Translations under genes and position numbers: made by a program
Shown here: positions 17,401 to 27,500 of the stretch, one piece after another
Position numbering within the stretch: the stretch's first letter is position 1
Layout of the letters: every line of letters starts with the position of its first letter
Assembly: GCA_009602725.1 (NCBI GenBank)
Contig: WELB01000345.1
Location: forward strand, 1-28,503
Origin: Spirogloea muscicola
Taxonomy: Eukaryota > Streptophyta > Zygnematophyceae > Spirogloeales > Spirogloeaceae
Reading direction: 5' to 3'
DNA length: 28,503 nucleotides
Notes under the pieces: generated by a model
Database searches by the model: none
What the model was told of the DNA's origin: nothing
Seen by the model: the letters and a program-made list of their open reading frames with translations, nothing else

Positions 17401-18500
17401 TCCCTGGAACATTGACGGGCGTGGAGATCCTCACTGTTTCCAACAATCTCCTCAACGGGCCCATTCCCTCGTTCGTGTTTGATGACAATAATCTGCTTGA
17501 AATCTTCCTAGACAACAACGAGCTCACTGGGCCAATTCCCTTGTCGTTATTTTCCGACGAGTTGCCCTTCATCATCCTCCTCAGAGGGAATTATTTGACC
17601 GGCTCCATCTCAACGTCCACAACTAGTCTCTTCATTGATGACAACTGCTTGGGAAATCTAAGTCCGTCTGCAGATCGGACTGATCAACGGTCCTTTGCGA
17701 CTTGCACACAGTTCTTCGCGCGCGCCACAATGGCGGTGAGCTTGGCTGCGCCACTGCTCGACCTCAAGGCGGCGCTTGGTGACCCACCAACGTTGGAGAC
17801 TTGGAACTCCACTACACCTTGCGATGGTTGTTTGACTGGCAGTTGCACTTGGGCTGGCATCCAGTGCGACAACCACAACCACATCACCCAGCTCAGCCTC
17901 GCACTGGTGCAAGGTGCCCCTCATAGCATCCCGGCATCACTGACGTCGCTCACATCCCTTGGGGAGCTCAAGTTGCAAACTCGTGGGCTTGGTGAGGCCA
18001 TCCCGGCCGACATTGGCAACCTCTTTCTCCTCACCACCCTCGATCTGAGGGACAATCAGCTAGAGGGTGCAATTCCGACTTCCATTTCCAACATGACACT
18101 CTTGTCGACTTTGGACCTCTCGCGCAACCGACTATCGGGATCATTGCCCGACAGCTTGGCAACACTATCGCTCCTGCAGTCTCTCTCCTTGGAGACGAAC
18201 ACCCTGATGGGTTCCATCCCCCAGTCCTATGGACAGCTTACAAGTCTGATCTCTGTGAACCTAGACCAGAATCAGTTGACAGGTGGCGTACCTCTGGGCT
18301 TCTCAAGTCTCCCCGACTTGACATCTCTCCAGCTCATGGGCAACTTTCTCACCAGTTTCCCTGCAGGAGCTACAGCAGCGAATGTCACTGACATCAGCTT
18401 CAATTGTATCAATGTGACGGTGGATAACATGCCAGCAGATCAAAGACCATATAGCGATTGCTCTGGCTATCTCATCGCTCCATCTCCTAGCCCGCCGTAA
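10267..18500 (+). CDS. secreted C-type lectin / extensin-like / multi-LRR protein, 11 exons
   Basis: Spliced exons: 10267-10464, 10571-10706, 10824-10910, 11014-11441, 11508-12218, 12535-13044, 13115-13198, 13431-13551, 13767-14768, 14989-16096 and 16487-18500. Together they give 2132 codons and a TAA stop. Every intron is GT-AG and every junction keeps phase. Domain order: signal peptide 1-23; C-type lectin domain about 35-193; basic, His- then Pro-rich linker about 200-425; LRRNT plus LRRs about 427-735 with a Cys cap; Pro-rich extensin-like region about 760-1350; LRRNT-LRR-cap modules 2, 3 and 4 from about 1355 to 2132. The protein ends IAPSPSPP with no membrane segment, kinase or GPI-type tail. 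Lectin and LRR-extensin families act at the cell surface or wall, so a wall sensor or structural role is inferred. The least certain junction is exon 3 to 4, where other acceptors exist. Two adjacent genes remain possible but are less parsimonious. Confidence 0.72.
11508..13551 (+). CDS. exons 5-8: Pro-rich hinge and LRRNT-LRR module 1
   Basis: Exon 5 opens with KLGLHPIGP, passes through a Lys/Arg/Ser/Pro hinge (PPPPRRSPPPKRHSPP) and enters a plant LRRNT domain, GVSLLAFKAAVRDPHGYLTN then TPCTSGWNGVYCED. Leucine-rich repeats follow across exon boundaries, for example LDLNGFGLHGYVPQFLRNLP, LDLRHNSFTGVLPPSLF and LDIAGNRFAGNIT, with the plant L.x.L.x.N.x.L.x.G.x.[IL]P consensus and roughly nine repeats. 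Exon 8 supplies a Cys cap (GEDCTSGHCQAFGPPPP) leading straight into the Pro-rich exons. In land-plant LRR-extensins an LRR domain with a Cys cap likewise precedes the extensin part. Confidence 0.78.
13552..14988. repeat. tandem duplication of an intron-plus-exon unit
   Basis: Intron 13552-13766 and intron 14769-14988 are homologous. They share a GTAATTGGCATCCAGTC or GTGATTGTCATCCAGTC start, AAGAGCTGCT, GGCTGTCA and a GATGCCACAG or GCTGCCACAG end. Each is followed by a Pro-rich exon with the same opening. One unit of intron plus exon is about 1.22 kb. The introns look only about 70% alike, whereas part of the exons is identical. Confidence 0.85.
13767..14768 (+). CDS. exon 9: Pro-rich extensin-like exon A
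   Basis: The exon adds 333 whole codons, almost entirely Pro with Ser, Thr, Leu and Gln, in motifs such as SPPPP, LPPPTPPPPSPPPQEP and PPQPPLPPPFLVPPP. The longer unit, about 65 residues, occurs twice here. Such Ser-Pro runs are hydroxylated and O-glycosylated in extensins of the green lineage. Both boundaries are phase 1: acceptor CCACAG|TGGGTGCA and donor CCTCCTG|GTGATT. The same boundaries recur on the next exon, showing duplication. Confidence 0.8.
14989..15774 (+). CDS. exon 10, Pro-rich part: extensin-like exon B
   Basis: It begins with the same VGA start after an identical CCACAG|TGGGTGCA acceptor and continues with the same Pro/Ser units as exon A. It ends in a pure run of more than 25 prolines (15640-15723) before TSPSPAP-like sequence and the next LRRNT. 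The 322 nt from 15194 are identical by eye to 14401-14722 in exon A. Unlike exon A, this exon continues without an intron into LRRNT-LRR module 2. Confidence 0.8.
15640..15723. repeat. CCN triplet array coding a polyproline run
   Basis: Alternating CCG and CCA codons form an 18-nt repeating unit (CCGCCGCCACCACCACCG) present about four times. This is a likely site of length variation. The opposite strand shows a long Gly-rich open frame, which is a consequence of this composition. Confidence 0.8.
15775..18500 (+). CDS. exons 10 (end) and 11: LRRNT-LRR modules 2, 3 and 4
   Basis: Module 2 starts LDQMAILLELKAVLIGTSEQ, then NPCDGCIPGTEASCAWAGVT. It spans the intron at 16097-16486 (NLQIL joined to DLSGNYLQGPIP) and ends DNCFGV...QRTWQDCFAFY. 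Module 3 starts TASLLALKVELGNPV, has CAGCPDGC, about eleven LRRs, and ends DDNCLGN...QRSFATCTQFF. Module 4 starts APLLDLKAALGDPPTLETWN, has CDGCLTGSCTWAGIQCDN, and ends FNCINV...QRPYSDCSGY. Each cap repeats the pattern NC...QR...C..(F/Y), as in plant LRR-extensins. The frame ends at TAA 18498 after APSPSPP. The acceptor for exon 11 is GTGGCCAG|G at 16487. Confidence 0.85.
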
Positions 18501-21218
18501 CAATATATTACACCTCTGCAGGTCATCAACATTCCGTGCTCCATCCGCTTTGCACTTGCAATTTGTTAGGATCTTGAACTCGTGGGCTGATTGTTGAGGT
18601 TGTCGAGCTATTTGCAATTAGCATGCCATGAGGTTCTCAGTGCAGCCGCCTGGGAGTGCTGTTGCACATGCAGCAGGGGACACTGTCCTTGCAACTCATT
18701 TGCCTTGTCTTGTTTGTAGCTCCTGCAGAGCATATTCCCGAGTTTGCTTGTCTGCTTCTGGACGCGCACGGCAAAGCGTTCTTGCAACCAATTGCTTTGG
18801 AGGGCTTCTGCAGTGATGCTTTGGTGATAAATCTTCACCAGTTCGGGGCTTGCTGGCGAGTGCACTTAGCTAGAGTCGAAATGGATGCCTCCCTCCTACT
18901 TATTGAGCAGCACCTTGTAGAACCCTTACAACGGTCGATCCCTCCAACCAGTGAATCTGTCAGCAACCAAAAAACTGTTGATCACCCGTACACCAGAACA
19001 AGAGGTGCTGGGTTCACGCGCTTCAGAGGCATTGTTGGGTAGTAAGTGCCAGCATCATTCTTTTGTGAGCGTACCTAATACTTCAAGCTTGCAGTGTTGC
19101 GGTTGCCATCCGTGCGCACATAAGCGACTGCAGTTGTCCTTGCTGTGTCACTGCATTGAGCGCTAGGAGTCGTAGGCTCAGCAAAGCTTGTCACTCTGCA
19201 ATTAGGAACATGTGCCTACTCTGACCCAAGTGTACGAAGGTCTTTATCACGACTTTCCAAGGTGAAGCAAGATGTGGTCAGTTACATGATCAAAGGCACT
19301 TTGGCCACTTGATGCTACACATACCGGCAAGTCCAAATAAGAGAAGACAGACCCATCGTGCTCCTCAAGGTGCCTGTTTGTCACGTTCAACAAGTTAGGG
19401 CACGAGCTTGTGTTGGATATCAATGCTTTTTTTCTGTTGTACGCTCATTGCACTAACTGCTCGTGAAGTATCCGTTTCTAGTTGTGGTATAGATAACGCA
19501 ATGCATCAGCAGAACCTAAGGACAAGGGGCTGGGCATCTTAAGCAATCATGATCTGCCAGCAGTTCCGCATCCATGCGGATTTGAGCATTTTTCTGAAAG
19601 GCCCACTGCATAAGATCACTGACGCCCTTCAACACGTCCTTTATGATAGGTGCGATGACCTCCTTCCCATCGATCAGCCCATCTAAAGTCTATCACTGAG
19701 TAAAACTGGTCATATGAAGGCAAACCTAAGAAGCCTCTCCTTGTGCGCTTCATATTCAACCATCAAATATATTGGTTGTATATCGGCACTGGCCATCCAA
19801 CTGTATCTGTGGCATAGCCGCAGATTTGCTAATATTTCTATTCACTTTTTCGTTTATTGTGCGTCATTTGTCTCATTTATTTCTCAAGAAACGGCAAAAG
19901 AGAATAAATAGCGCTTTAATGGGATAGCAAGGCTTCTTCTTCTGTCTACTTTGTCTACTTGTTCTGTGGGGTACTGTAGCTCCTCTTTAATTTCCATTAG
20001 CTTTTAGCTAGAAATTTGTCTGCTGCTCGTAAATAAAGGAACTATTGTACCCCTATTCACATCTGTTTTGTATTGATATATACTTCATCGAACACTTCAA
20101 AGCCTCTACATCGAGTAACGATACAGCATTGTAGAACTAGCAAGCACTCGGAGCGAAGCTCAGGTCCCAAGTCTAGGACGTTGAAGCATCTTGCTTGGCA
20201 TTCTTGGCTCTCCATGAAAAGCTTGATACGTGGCTGTATAGGGAACTAAAGACGTCACGATTGATACAAGCACAAGACAAGGATGCACAGGCCCAGCCCC
20301 TCCATGTCAGAGTGCCGCTAAATTGAGCTCTGATCCATCCTATTAACCCCTAGAGCCACTTAAGCCTCATTGCCAACATCGTGGGCTGCAGACCCTCATG
20401 CAGGCACTGAAGGTTGTTCTCGCGGGTCCTTTCTGTGTCTTTGATTGCCCGATGCGACTTAGAGTGAAGACACAAAAAAAGGGCGCAACTGCATGCATTG
20501 TCAGATGTCACTATCACGCAAACAGCTTCTCCATGTGCTTGCTATCAGTAACAATATCCAGTCGGTTGGTGTGTTGTAATCAGTGATTTTGACTCTCGAC
20601 CAACCTACCACGAGGAGACAGGCTGCCACTCCAAGCTCGGTGGGAGCTAAGTGCACGTTTTGGTCAAGCTGGAGGCTACCTGTCTGCAACCTCCTGAAGC
20701 CTGTCAGAACAACATGGCTCATTGTTCATCATGTGGCTCATTGATGCAAATTATGGCTGGGAGTTATGGAGATTGCGAAGTGGTCAAGCAAGAGCTTGTT
20801 GGTACAACTGAGAAACACGCACTCTTTCTGCAAATAGCGGCTCAGAGAGGCAAGGCCATAAGTAGACAGTCCATGTGTGGTGAACTTCTGAATTTCAAAG
20901 GATCTCCACAGCTTAATTGTGCCAACATTTTGCCCTACATTGCACAAGTGTGCTGCGTGCATCAGCAATACTGGAAATGACCAGCATTTCACAAGGCTGA
21001 TATTCCAAACATTAAACGAATGCACAACACCACAGCACTTTATGTAACACCGTTGTCCTTGACGACCATCAATGGCAGCCAGGTCATACCTCAACGTACA
21101 AATTTGTGGCTTATCGGGTGGTTACACAGTCAACGTACAATCACAATCCTCACTTACAGTCACTACTCCCAACAAGATACTTAATTGGACAAAAAGTATG
21201 AACTGACAGGTTATATTC
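18501..21218. other. intergenic region, no supported gene
   Basis: AT content is higher than in the left half, with AATAAA-like words near 19903 and 20032. A plus-strand frame of 128 codons (18656-19042) and several of 60-118 codons have no recognisable domain. A minus-strand tract at 19516-19689 looks weakly protein-like and is listed as a finding. The 3' ends of the lectin/LRR gene (+) and the ligase gene (-) converge here, so part of it is 3' UTR. Confidence 0.5.
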
Positions 21219-24200
21219 CTAGGGACAACGTGAGCGTGCAAGAGCATGATCAACAACCCTCCGGCAAAAATCCCGGGGATAGATGAGAGGTTTCTCTGCA
21301 AGGCACTGCCACAAAAGCATACCGATGCCAAAGTAAACGAACAACCAAACATCAGTGAATGTTTATATCCATGGATACCCAATTGCAGATGACAAAAAAA
21401 TTTAAATCGTACACGGGTCAAGCAATGCCTCTTCCTCGTGCTGCACAAGTAACACCATGCTGACCTGCTGATAGAGGACGGTGGAGGGAGTCATGCCTGG
21501 TACTGTATTGGCTTCTATGACAAGGATCTGTCAAGCAGCACATCACCTGCTTCAGACATCTAACACCCTAACCTTTGGCAACCGTCAATCAACGCGTGGG
21601 CCTCAAGAAGTATAATCTGGACAAACAGCAGCCTTGACATGCAGAGAAGCATGCAGCAGGCAATCTTAGCGCTGCAGGTGCTGCAGCAACTTCTGTCATC
21701 TAGTAGAAGGAGCTCACAGTCACAGCCAAACTGGACAGATCCTGCTGCACACAGCTCAGTCGCTTATCATGAAGATGGTGGTGCTGCGGGCTCACTTCAC
21801 CAGTGTCAACGTGGAGGAAAGCATCCACCCGAGCAAAACCGTCAAGCCCAAGGGTGTTGGCAACAAGTTGCATCCGTCTCTTTGCCATTGCAACAACCTC
21901 TTCGCTGCATTTTGACCGGTCATACAGGTGTCACAATCTCATCGTCAAGCTCTGACGAGCTCAGAGGTAACAGAATCGGATTGAAAAATACAATAAAGTC
22001 GACTTCAGCAAGCTGCGAGCTATGATTGATACATCAGATTACCTACTGAAGTCACCTAGTCTCTACTATGCATACCTGACGATGGAAGCTGGAGGTGGTG
22101 TGAGATTGACACCCGTGCCACCTGCCACATCCCTCCATCAATTATAAGCCTGGTTGCAACTTTCAACCAGCCTTGCTATCCTGCTATCCTGCTGTCCAAT
22201 CCCTTAACGAGGACTTGACTTTGATATGTCAAACGCAAGCTTACAGCTGCATCGGCATCATGCAGCGCGAGCGCGCTGCTTGATCAGCTCAATCATCTTC
22301 TTTTCTTATACCTTGGAACTTCTCCTCCAATGAGAGCACATCACCGCTCTCCTTCACTGTGATGCTTGGATTCAGGGCAACCATTTGGCCCTGCTTCCCA
22401 AGCACCGCTTGCGTAATCTCCACCCATCTACTTTTCCCCTCCCAGACAAGCTTCCCTTCAGAATTGAACCTGATTGGGTCTGTTTCAATGAAGGGCTCAA
22501 ATAACAATGACGAAGGAGCTGGCACGGGCATCTCAATAATTCCATGGAGCTGCACGGTGCACAGTGATCTCATTAGCCCTGTTCCCTTTGTGTAACTAGC
22601 AAAAGCATCTATTGAGTGCACCGCATGACTGCAAAATTGTAACTAGACAATCTGCTACTGGTATGCAATTGCTACTTGGTGACTCACATGAAGGACAACA
22701 ACACATAAAGCCCTCCAGACATGCAGTACTATATAGCCATTCAGGTGCTGAAGTCACAAGCTGCTTACATTCGTAAGTGAGCCAGGTAAGAGCCTAGGAG
22801 CTTCATTGCAGAGTGTCGCCACATACGTGCTTAGATCTTGGGGACAACTGGCAGTTCCAACAACAAAAGAATATGTCAGCTGACCATCTGATGACTATCA
22901 CTGGAAAGACGTACAACGCTAGCATCAGATATTCACCTAACTTCACCAGGATCTTCCATTAAACCTGATGGGTTTACGAAGAAATTGCTCATCATCTTGA
23001 CTTTCTCCTTCAACTGGCAAGAAGGCATCCCACACTAGTTGGACAAGAAACAACAACCATGGACTGCCCCAATGTGTTGCAGCATGCACCTCAATCTTGC
23101 AACCCCTGTTGAGCAGCCATCAGACACTGGCTTCACGCACAAAGATTCGGCTCCAAGCCTTGAAGTTAAGGAGCGCCAGGTGCGGTCGTCAGTGCTGTCA
23201 GCTGTCTTGGCTTTTGCTCCTCCTTGCAACGCAAGCAGAGCAGCCACAGTTTCCACAACTTTATTCGCTGTATGCACACCATTGCCTTCAAGCTGGCAAG
23301 GAATGTACCAAAAGGGGACAGTTAGTGGTTCACTTGGCTCAGTACCCAATTATCATATCAGCTTACTCAACAGAGTACAACGGCACAGAATCAACATTGC
23401 TGAGCAGATGGACAGTGACTAACCCCTTTAAGGGCGTTGGCTGTGTCAGCCTTGTCCATACACAGGCGGGAAGCTTTAGAGCTTGAACCTGCGAATGTAA
23501 TGTGCGGCCATACAACCACTGTGATCACAAAGTGACACCTTTGTCCTTGCGTATTGCCTAAGCTTCCAGATTGCTTACTGCCTATGCTTCCAGATTGCAC
23601 TGAGATGATATTCTTCACACATGCTCTTATACTTGTCACTGGATGTTTACATGCAATAACTCATGCTCATGGTAAGCGTAGAAGACGAGTACCTGTGTAG
23701 GCAACTCTGGAGCTTTCAAATAATCTCTGCAACGTGCCATCCTCTCCAATACCTCCGTGCACTACATAAGTGCACACAAAGAAGGAAAATTAAGGTAATT
23801 ATTGGGCTCGTATCCTAAGAGACCATGATACTGTTAAGGATATGGATTTGCAAGCTATGACAGGTCCTGCCTCAGCAACGTGGATTACTAGAAGGTGCAC
23901 GCTTACCAGCCATGTAAATAACAGCCCCATTTTTCTGGGCAAGCTCAAGAATGTTAGCCAACCGTAAACGTTGAGGCATCTGCTTTTCCAGAGTACCAAG
24001 TTGCTGCTGTGCACCCGTGCTGCTTTGGCTGGCTTCTGTCAAGCTCCTCACCACCTCCTCTCGGACTTGTGACATTATAGCAGCTGTTGAAGGTTCTGTT
24101 GACATCTCACAAGCGTCAACAACTTCTTCCACTGTATGTCGAAGCACAGAATAATACCTGTCAGGCAGATACACAGTAGATTTTATCCTAGGCAAGAAGG

Positions 24201-24585
24201 CAGCAAAGGGAGAGCCAGTGTCTAGAGAGGGACATAGAGCCGCATATGAGCAGGGTTTGGCAGAGGAGTTGATCCTGGAAACAACGCAGACTGCAGGTAA
24301 GAACCACTGGCTAATGTACAAGGACCTGCTGTCCGTCGCTTACTAAGCACATAGAAAGTTGAAAATAAGAGTTTGAAGAAGGACATGAGAGCCAAGAAGA
24401 TGAGACCTAACGAATTGGTGTTCAGCCAGGATAGACGTAAATTGGTTCTTGGCACTTGCAACAACTTACGGCAGAGCCCATACTATCCTCTCCAAGGGAC
24501 TTGCCAAAGAATGATGACAATCATCAATGATATCTTCACTTGAAGTGAGATATGATGGCGGTAGGAGGAAAGGACTCACTTCCAA
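21219..24585 (-). CDS. DDL: DDL exons 14-23: C-terminal ligase half
   Basis: Motifs in order: VSPFLLPPSYLTSSEDI, WALPYYSVLRHTVEEVVDAC (across an intron), VIYMAVHGGIGEDGTLQRLF, SSSKASRLCMDKADTANAL, SLCVKPVSDGCSTGVARL, HGIIEMPVPAPSSLLFEPFI, ITVKESGDVLSLEEKFQGGT, LGLDGFARVDAFLHVDTGE and ILVIEANTVPGMTPSTVLYQ. The last exon gives CLAEKPLIYPRDFCRRVVDH and the stop. The E-A-N metal motif and PGMT are intact. The EFT strand is absent and the catalytic-loop Tyr is Phe (KFQ). A nearer alternative last exon (HEEEALLDPCTI, stop) also splices in phase but does not match the family. Confidence 0.9.
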
Positions 24586-27500
24586 CTGCCAAAGACCATG
24601 ACACCTAGTCATTGCATAGATTGCCAGGGGAAGTAGAAGCAGCAACGAGCTGGAATTATTGCTATCTTTAGGTACAGAAGTTAAACTATTGATGATTGCC
24701 TGGGATGACATAAAGATATGATACTGATGATATGTTGTTTTACCCATGGATCTGACCGAAAACAGCAGGCGTCAACATTACACGACAACAACGAGCTCCT
24801 GATGCTTTTCTAGAGCATAGAGAACCCAAAATTCTCAAAGAAGGTGAGGGAGAGTGACATACGTCATCCCAGGTTCTCAATTTCAGCCATACGTTTGTAC
24901 CACTCATGAGGGAAACCTGTCGTTCTGATGTGTCGCCCCCAAAGAGCACATACACAGGTTGCTTGATAGGAATCTTTGAAGTGCTTGGTACAGAATGCCC
25001 AGATGAAATTCTGGCTTGTGCACAACTTGGCACTTGTACTCCAATCCGGGAGCATGCTCTTGCGAGGATGAACCTGAGGATATCTGCATGGGAAAAGCCA
25101 ACCTGCACAAGTCATCCCTTGACCCTGTCAGCGCATGGTTGGGATATCCGAGATGCCTTGATGCCAGTATCTGAGAAAGAGTTGTATGGACCTGTGCAGC
25201 TTGTTGGAAAAGGAAGCTTGTCTGCTCCATCCCGCTTATCTGATGGCAGCAGGCAACATGATGAGCAGTTGCTGAAGTTGCTCTACTCTCGTCATCTTCA
25301 TGGACCATGCGATCGAGCTTGAAAACAGCAAATGCAAGCTACTTAAGTGACCCATAACAACCTTACAATATTGATATCTGAGAACACGATGGTCCCAGCT
25401 TGGCTGCTTCCCACGTACTCCGTGTCATTTCCTTTGGCAGGAAGAAGCCACCCGTCAATCCTGGCAAAGTCCCTCAAAGAAAATGCTGCAAATAGCTTAG
25501 CGGCACCTTCCCTTATGCCAGCTAGTGCTTCCAAAGGAAACCGGGGGGGTGTATAATAGGACACCTGCAGTTTTAAGATGATACAACCAATCAACAATTG
25601 TTGCCCAAGACACACATTTCTGAAGCGGAATACACGAACGAGTATGAGCTCTTTCTGGAAGTGGCTCTTACCTGCTGAGTAGGGAGATATTTACGACGAT
25701 AGTCAAATATTGCAGTAGTACCCTCCTCTTCTGCGCCCTTCAGCTCAACCTGGCACGTCCAAGCACCAACAAGCATATATGTAGTCACACAAAGTCTAGT
25801 GAAATGTAAGAAGCTCGCAAGCAGGTCATCAGCATGCGCTTCCCAGGAAGATAAGCCATCCCGCTCATGTCAACCCCTCAGAAGGCACATCTAGCCTACT
25901 TGTGTACTGCAATCACTTACTAAGATGGACTATTCTTCTTGTGTAAATACGTCAGCAGAAGAGCTCTAACATCTCAAATGTCATTCTGGATGAGCACGTA
26001 TCAAGACAGACCTCAGTAGGGAGGAGGGTAACTGGTTGGCAGCGATCACCAAGCCCTGCGTCAAGGACAATAGCAGTGAACTCCTTCCCACCCTCGGCAA
26101 ACGCTTCCACCACAACCCTATGATCGATACCCTGAATCAAAGACAAGGAAGAAGTAACAGCAAACTCTTAGGACATTAGTGTATGAAAGCGCGTGTACTG
26201 AAGTCTGCAATGGCGTGATAGTTATGATAAATTGGTCAACCTGCTATTGTATAGTTGAAGGAGTGCTATACCGTTCTCAAAGTCAGCAGGTGCTGAATTG
26301 TAATATATTTATGCAGACAAACATTACCAGGACAAGTGTGACTCTCTTAGCATCATTGGCGCTATAAGAAATTGGCACCAAAAGCTTCTCTGGAAGAGCT
26401 CATGTCTTATTTCGAAAAAGGACGTGACTTTCCTTGCCAAGATTCAGCATATCAGCTCCATCACTGACCTGCTCAATCAAGGACTTGGCACTTGCAATGG
26501 TCTCCTGGATTCCAATGGCCACGCTCACTCCCATGCTTGACCCAGCCCTTGCAGGCTTCACCTATCATGTCAACAGGAGACAAACCTTCTGAAGACGTCA
26601 GTCACCCTGACCGCGTGGGGAAGTGAATATATGAAGACAAAGTTTCTCAGGCGTAAGCCAGAACCCTGTTAATCAGGAGAGTTCAGCAACATACCACCAC
26701 TCGCCCATGTTTCGTGGACAAATCTTGTTCGGCAAACCAGGTCGCCAGTTCATCCTCGTCTGCTTCATTGCCCTGCCCAGATGGAAAGCGCTGATTCTGC
26801 TATCTGATGACAATGACCAGGTCTCCAGAGTACGTTCACGTCCTGAGCATAGTTATCGTGCCATACATCCCCATGCACAACTCCACTCAATTCAACTACC
26901 AGGGCTGGTCGAGTCTAAGAATGAATACTTCAAGAGAACAACCTCACACAGAGGCCTTGAACAACATTATAGGACAGCTTGAAGAGGTGCCACACCTGGA
27001 AGAGAAAGCTTGGAAGGGTTGCAAACCCCAGCTTTGCTAGCTCTATGGCTGCTGAATGCTGAAACATATACGTTTGGTGCAATGTCATTGTTAGGACTTG
27101 TCTTGTACGGACGTCAGCTATCGCTTTGAGTTGCTGATTTACACATCCATGTTGGCACCCGAGCCTTGGCTGAGAGGTACCTTGTCAAAAGCTAGAGCTG
27201 CTTTGGCAGCGGAGGTGCCGACAAAGGGTATGCCAGCACTTTCCAGAAGCTCCTGTCCAGTAAAAGGATACTGCCCGTTTCGTAAGAGCTGCGTAGTGAG
27301 GAGCAGGATCGAGCAGGCCCTCCACCTTGCCGAAGTGCCAATGCTTCATGAGAGGAGAGCACGACATTGATGTCTGCATACCTGGATGCCTCCATCTTCT
27401 CCAAATTTTCCGTGTAAAGCCGGGAAGACAATATCAACACTGTCTTTAAGGTGAGCCAAGAATGCAGCATGAGACTCGAATTTGTTGGCTGTGCTGCACA

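Noticed and set aside
18497-18521. Intron GTAACA...CTGCAG removing the LRR gene stop
   Set aside because: 25 nt is shorter than a spliceosomal intron can normally be.
18656-19042. 128-codon plus-strand frame after the LRR gene
   Set aside because: No recognisable domain, no matching splice context, and codon content unlike the neighbouring exons. It may be 3' UTR.
21122-21448. In-phase short last exon for DDL (HEEEALLDPCTI, stop) after the acceptor at about 21443, and the 108-codon minus-strand frame covering the area
   Set aside because: The next acceptor (exon start 21305) gives CLAEKPLIYPRDFCRR, which fits the end of the ligase family. The short version would cut it off.
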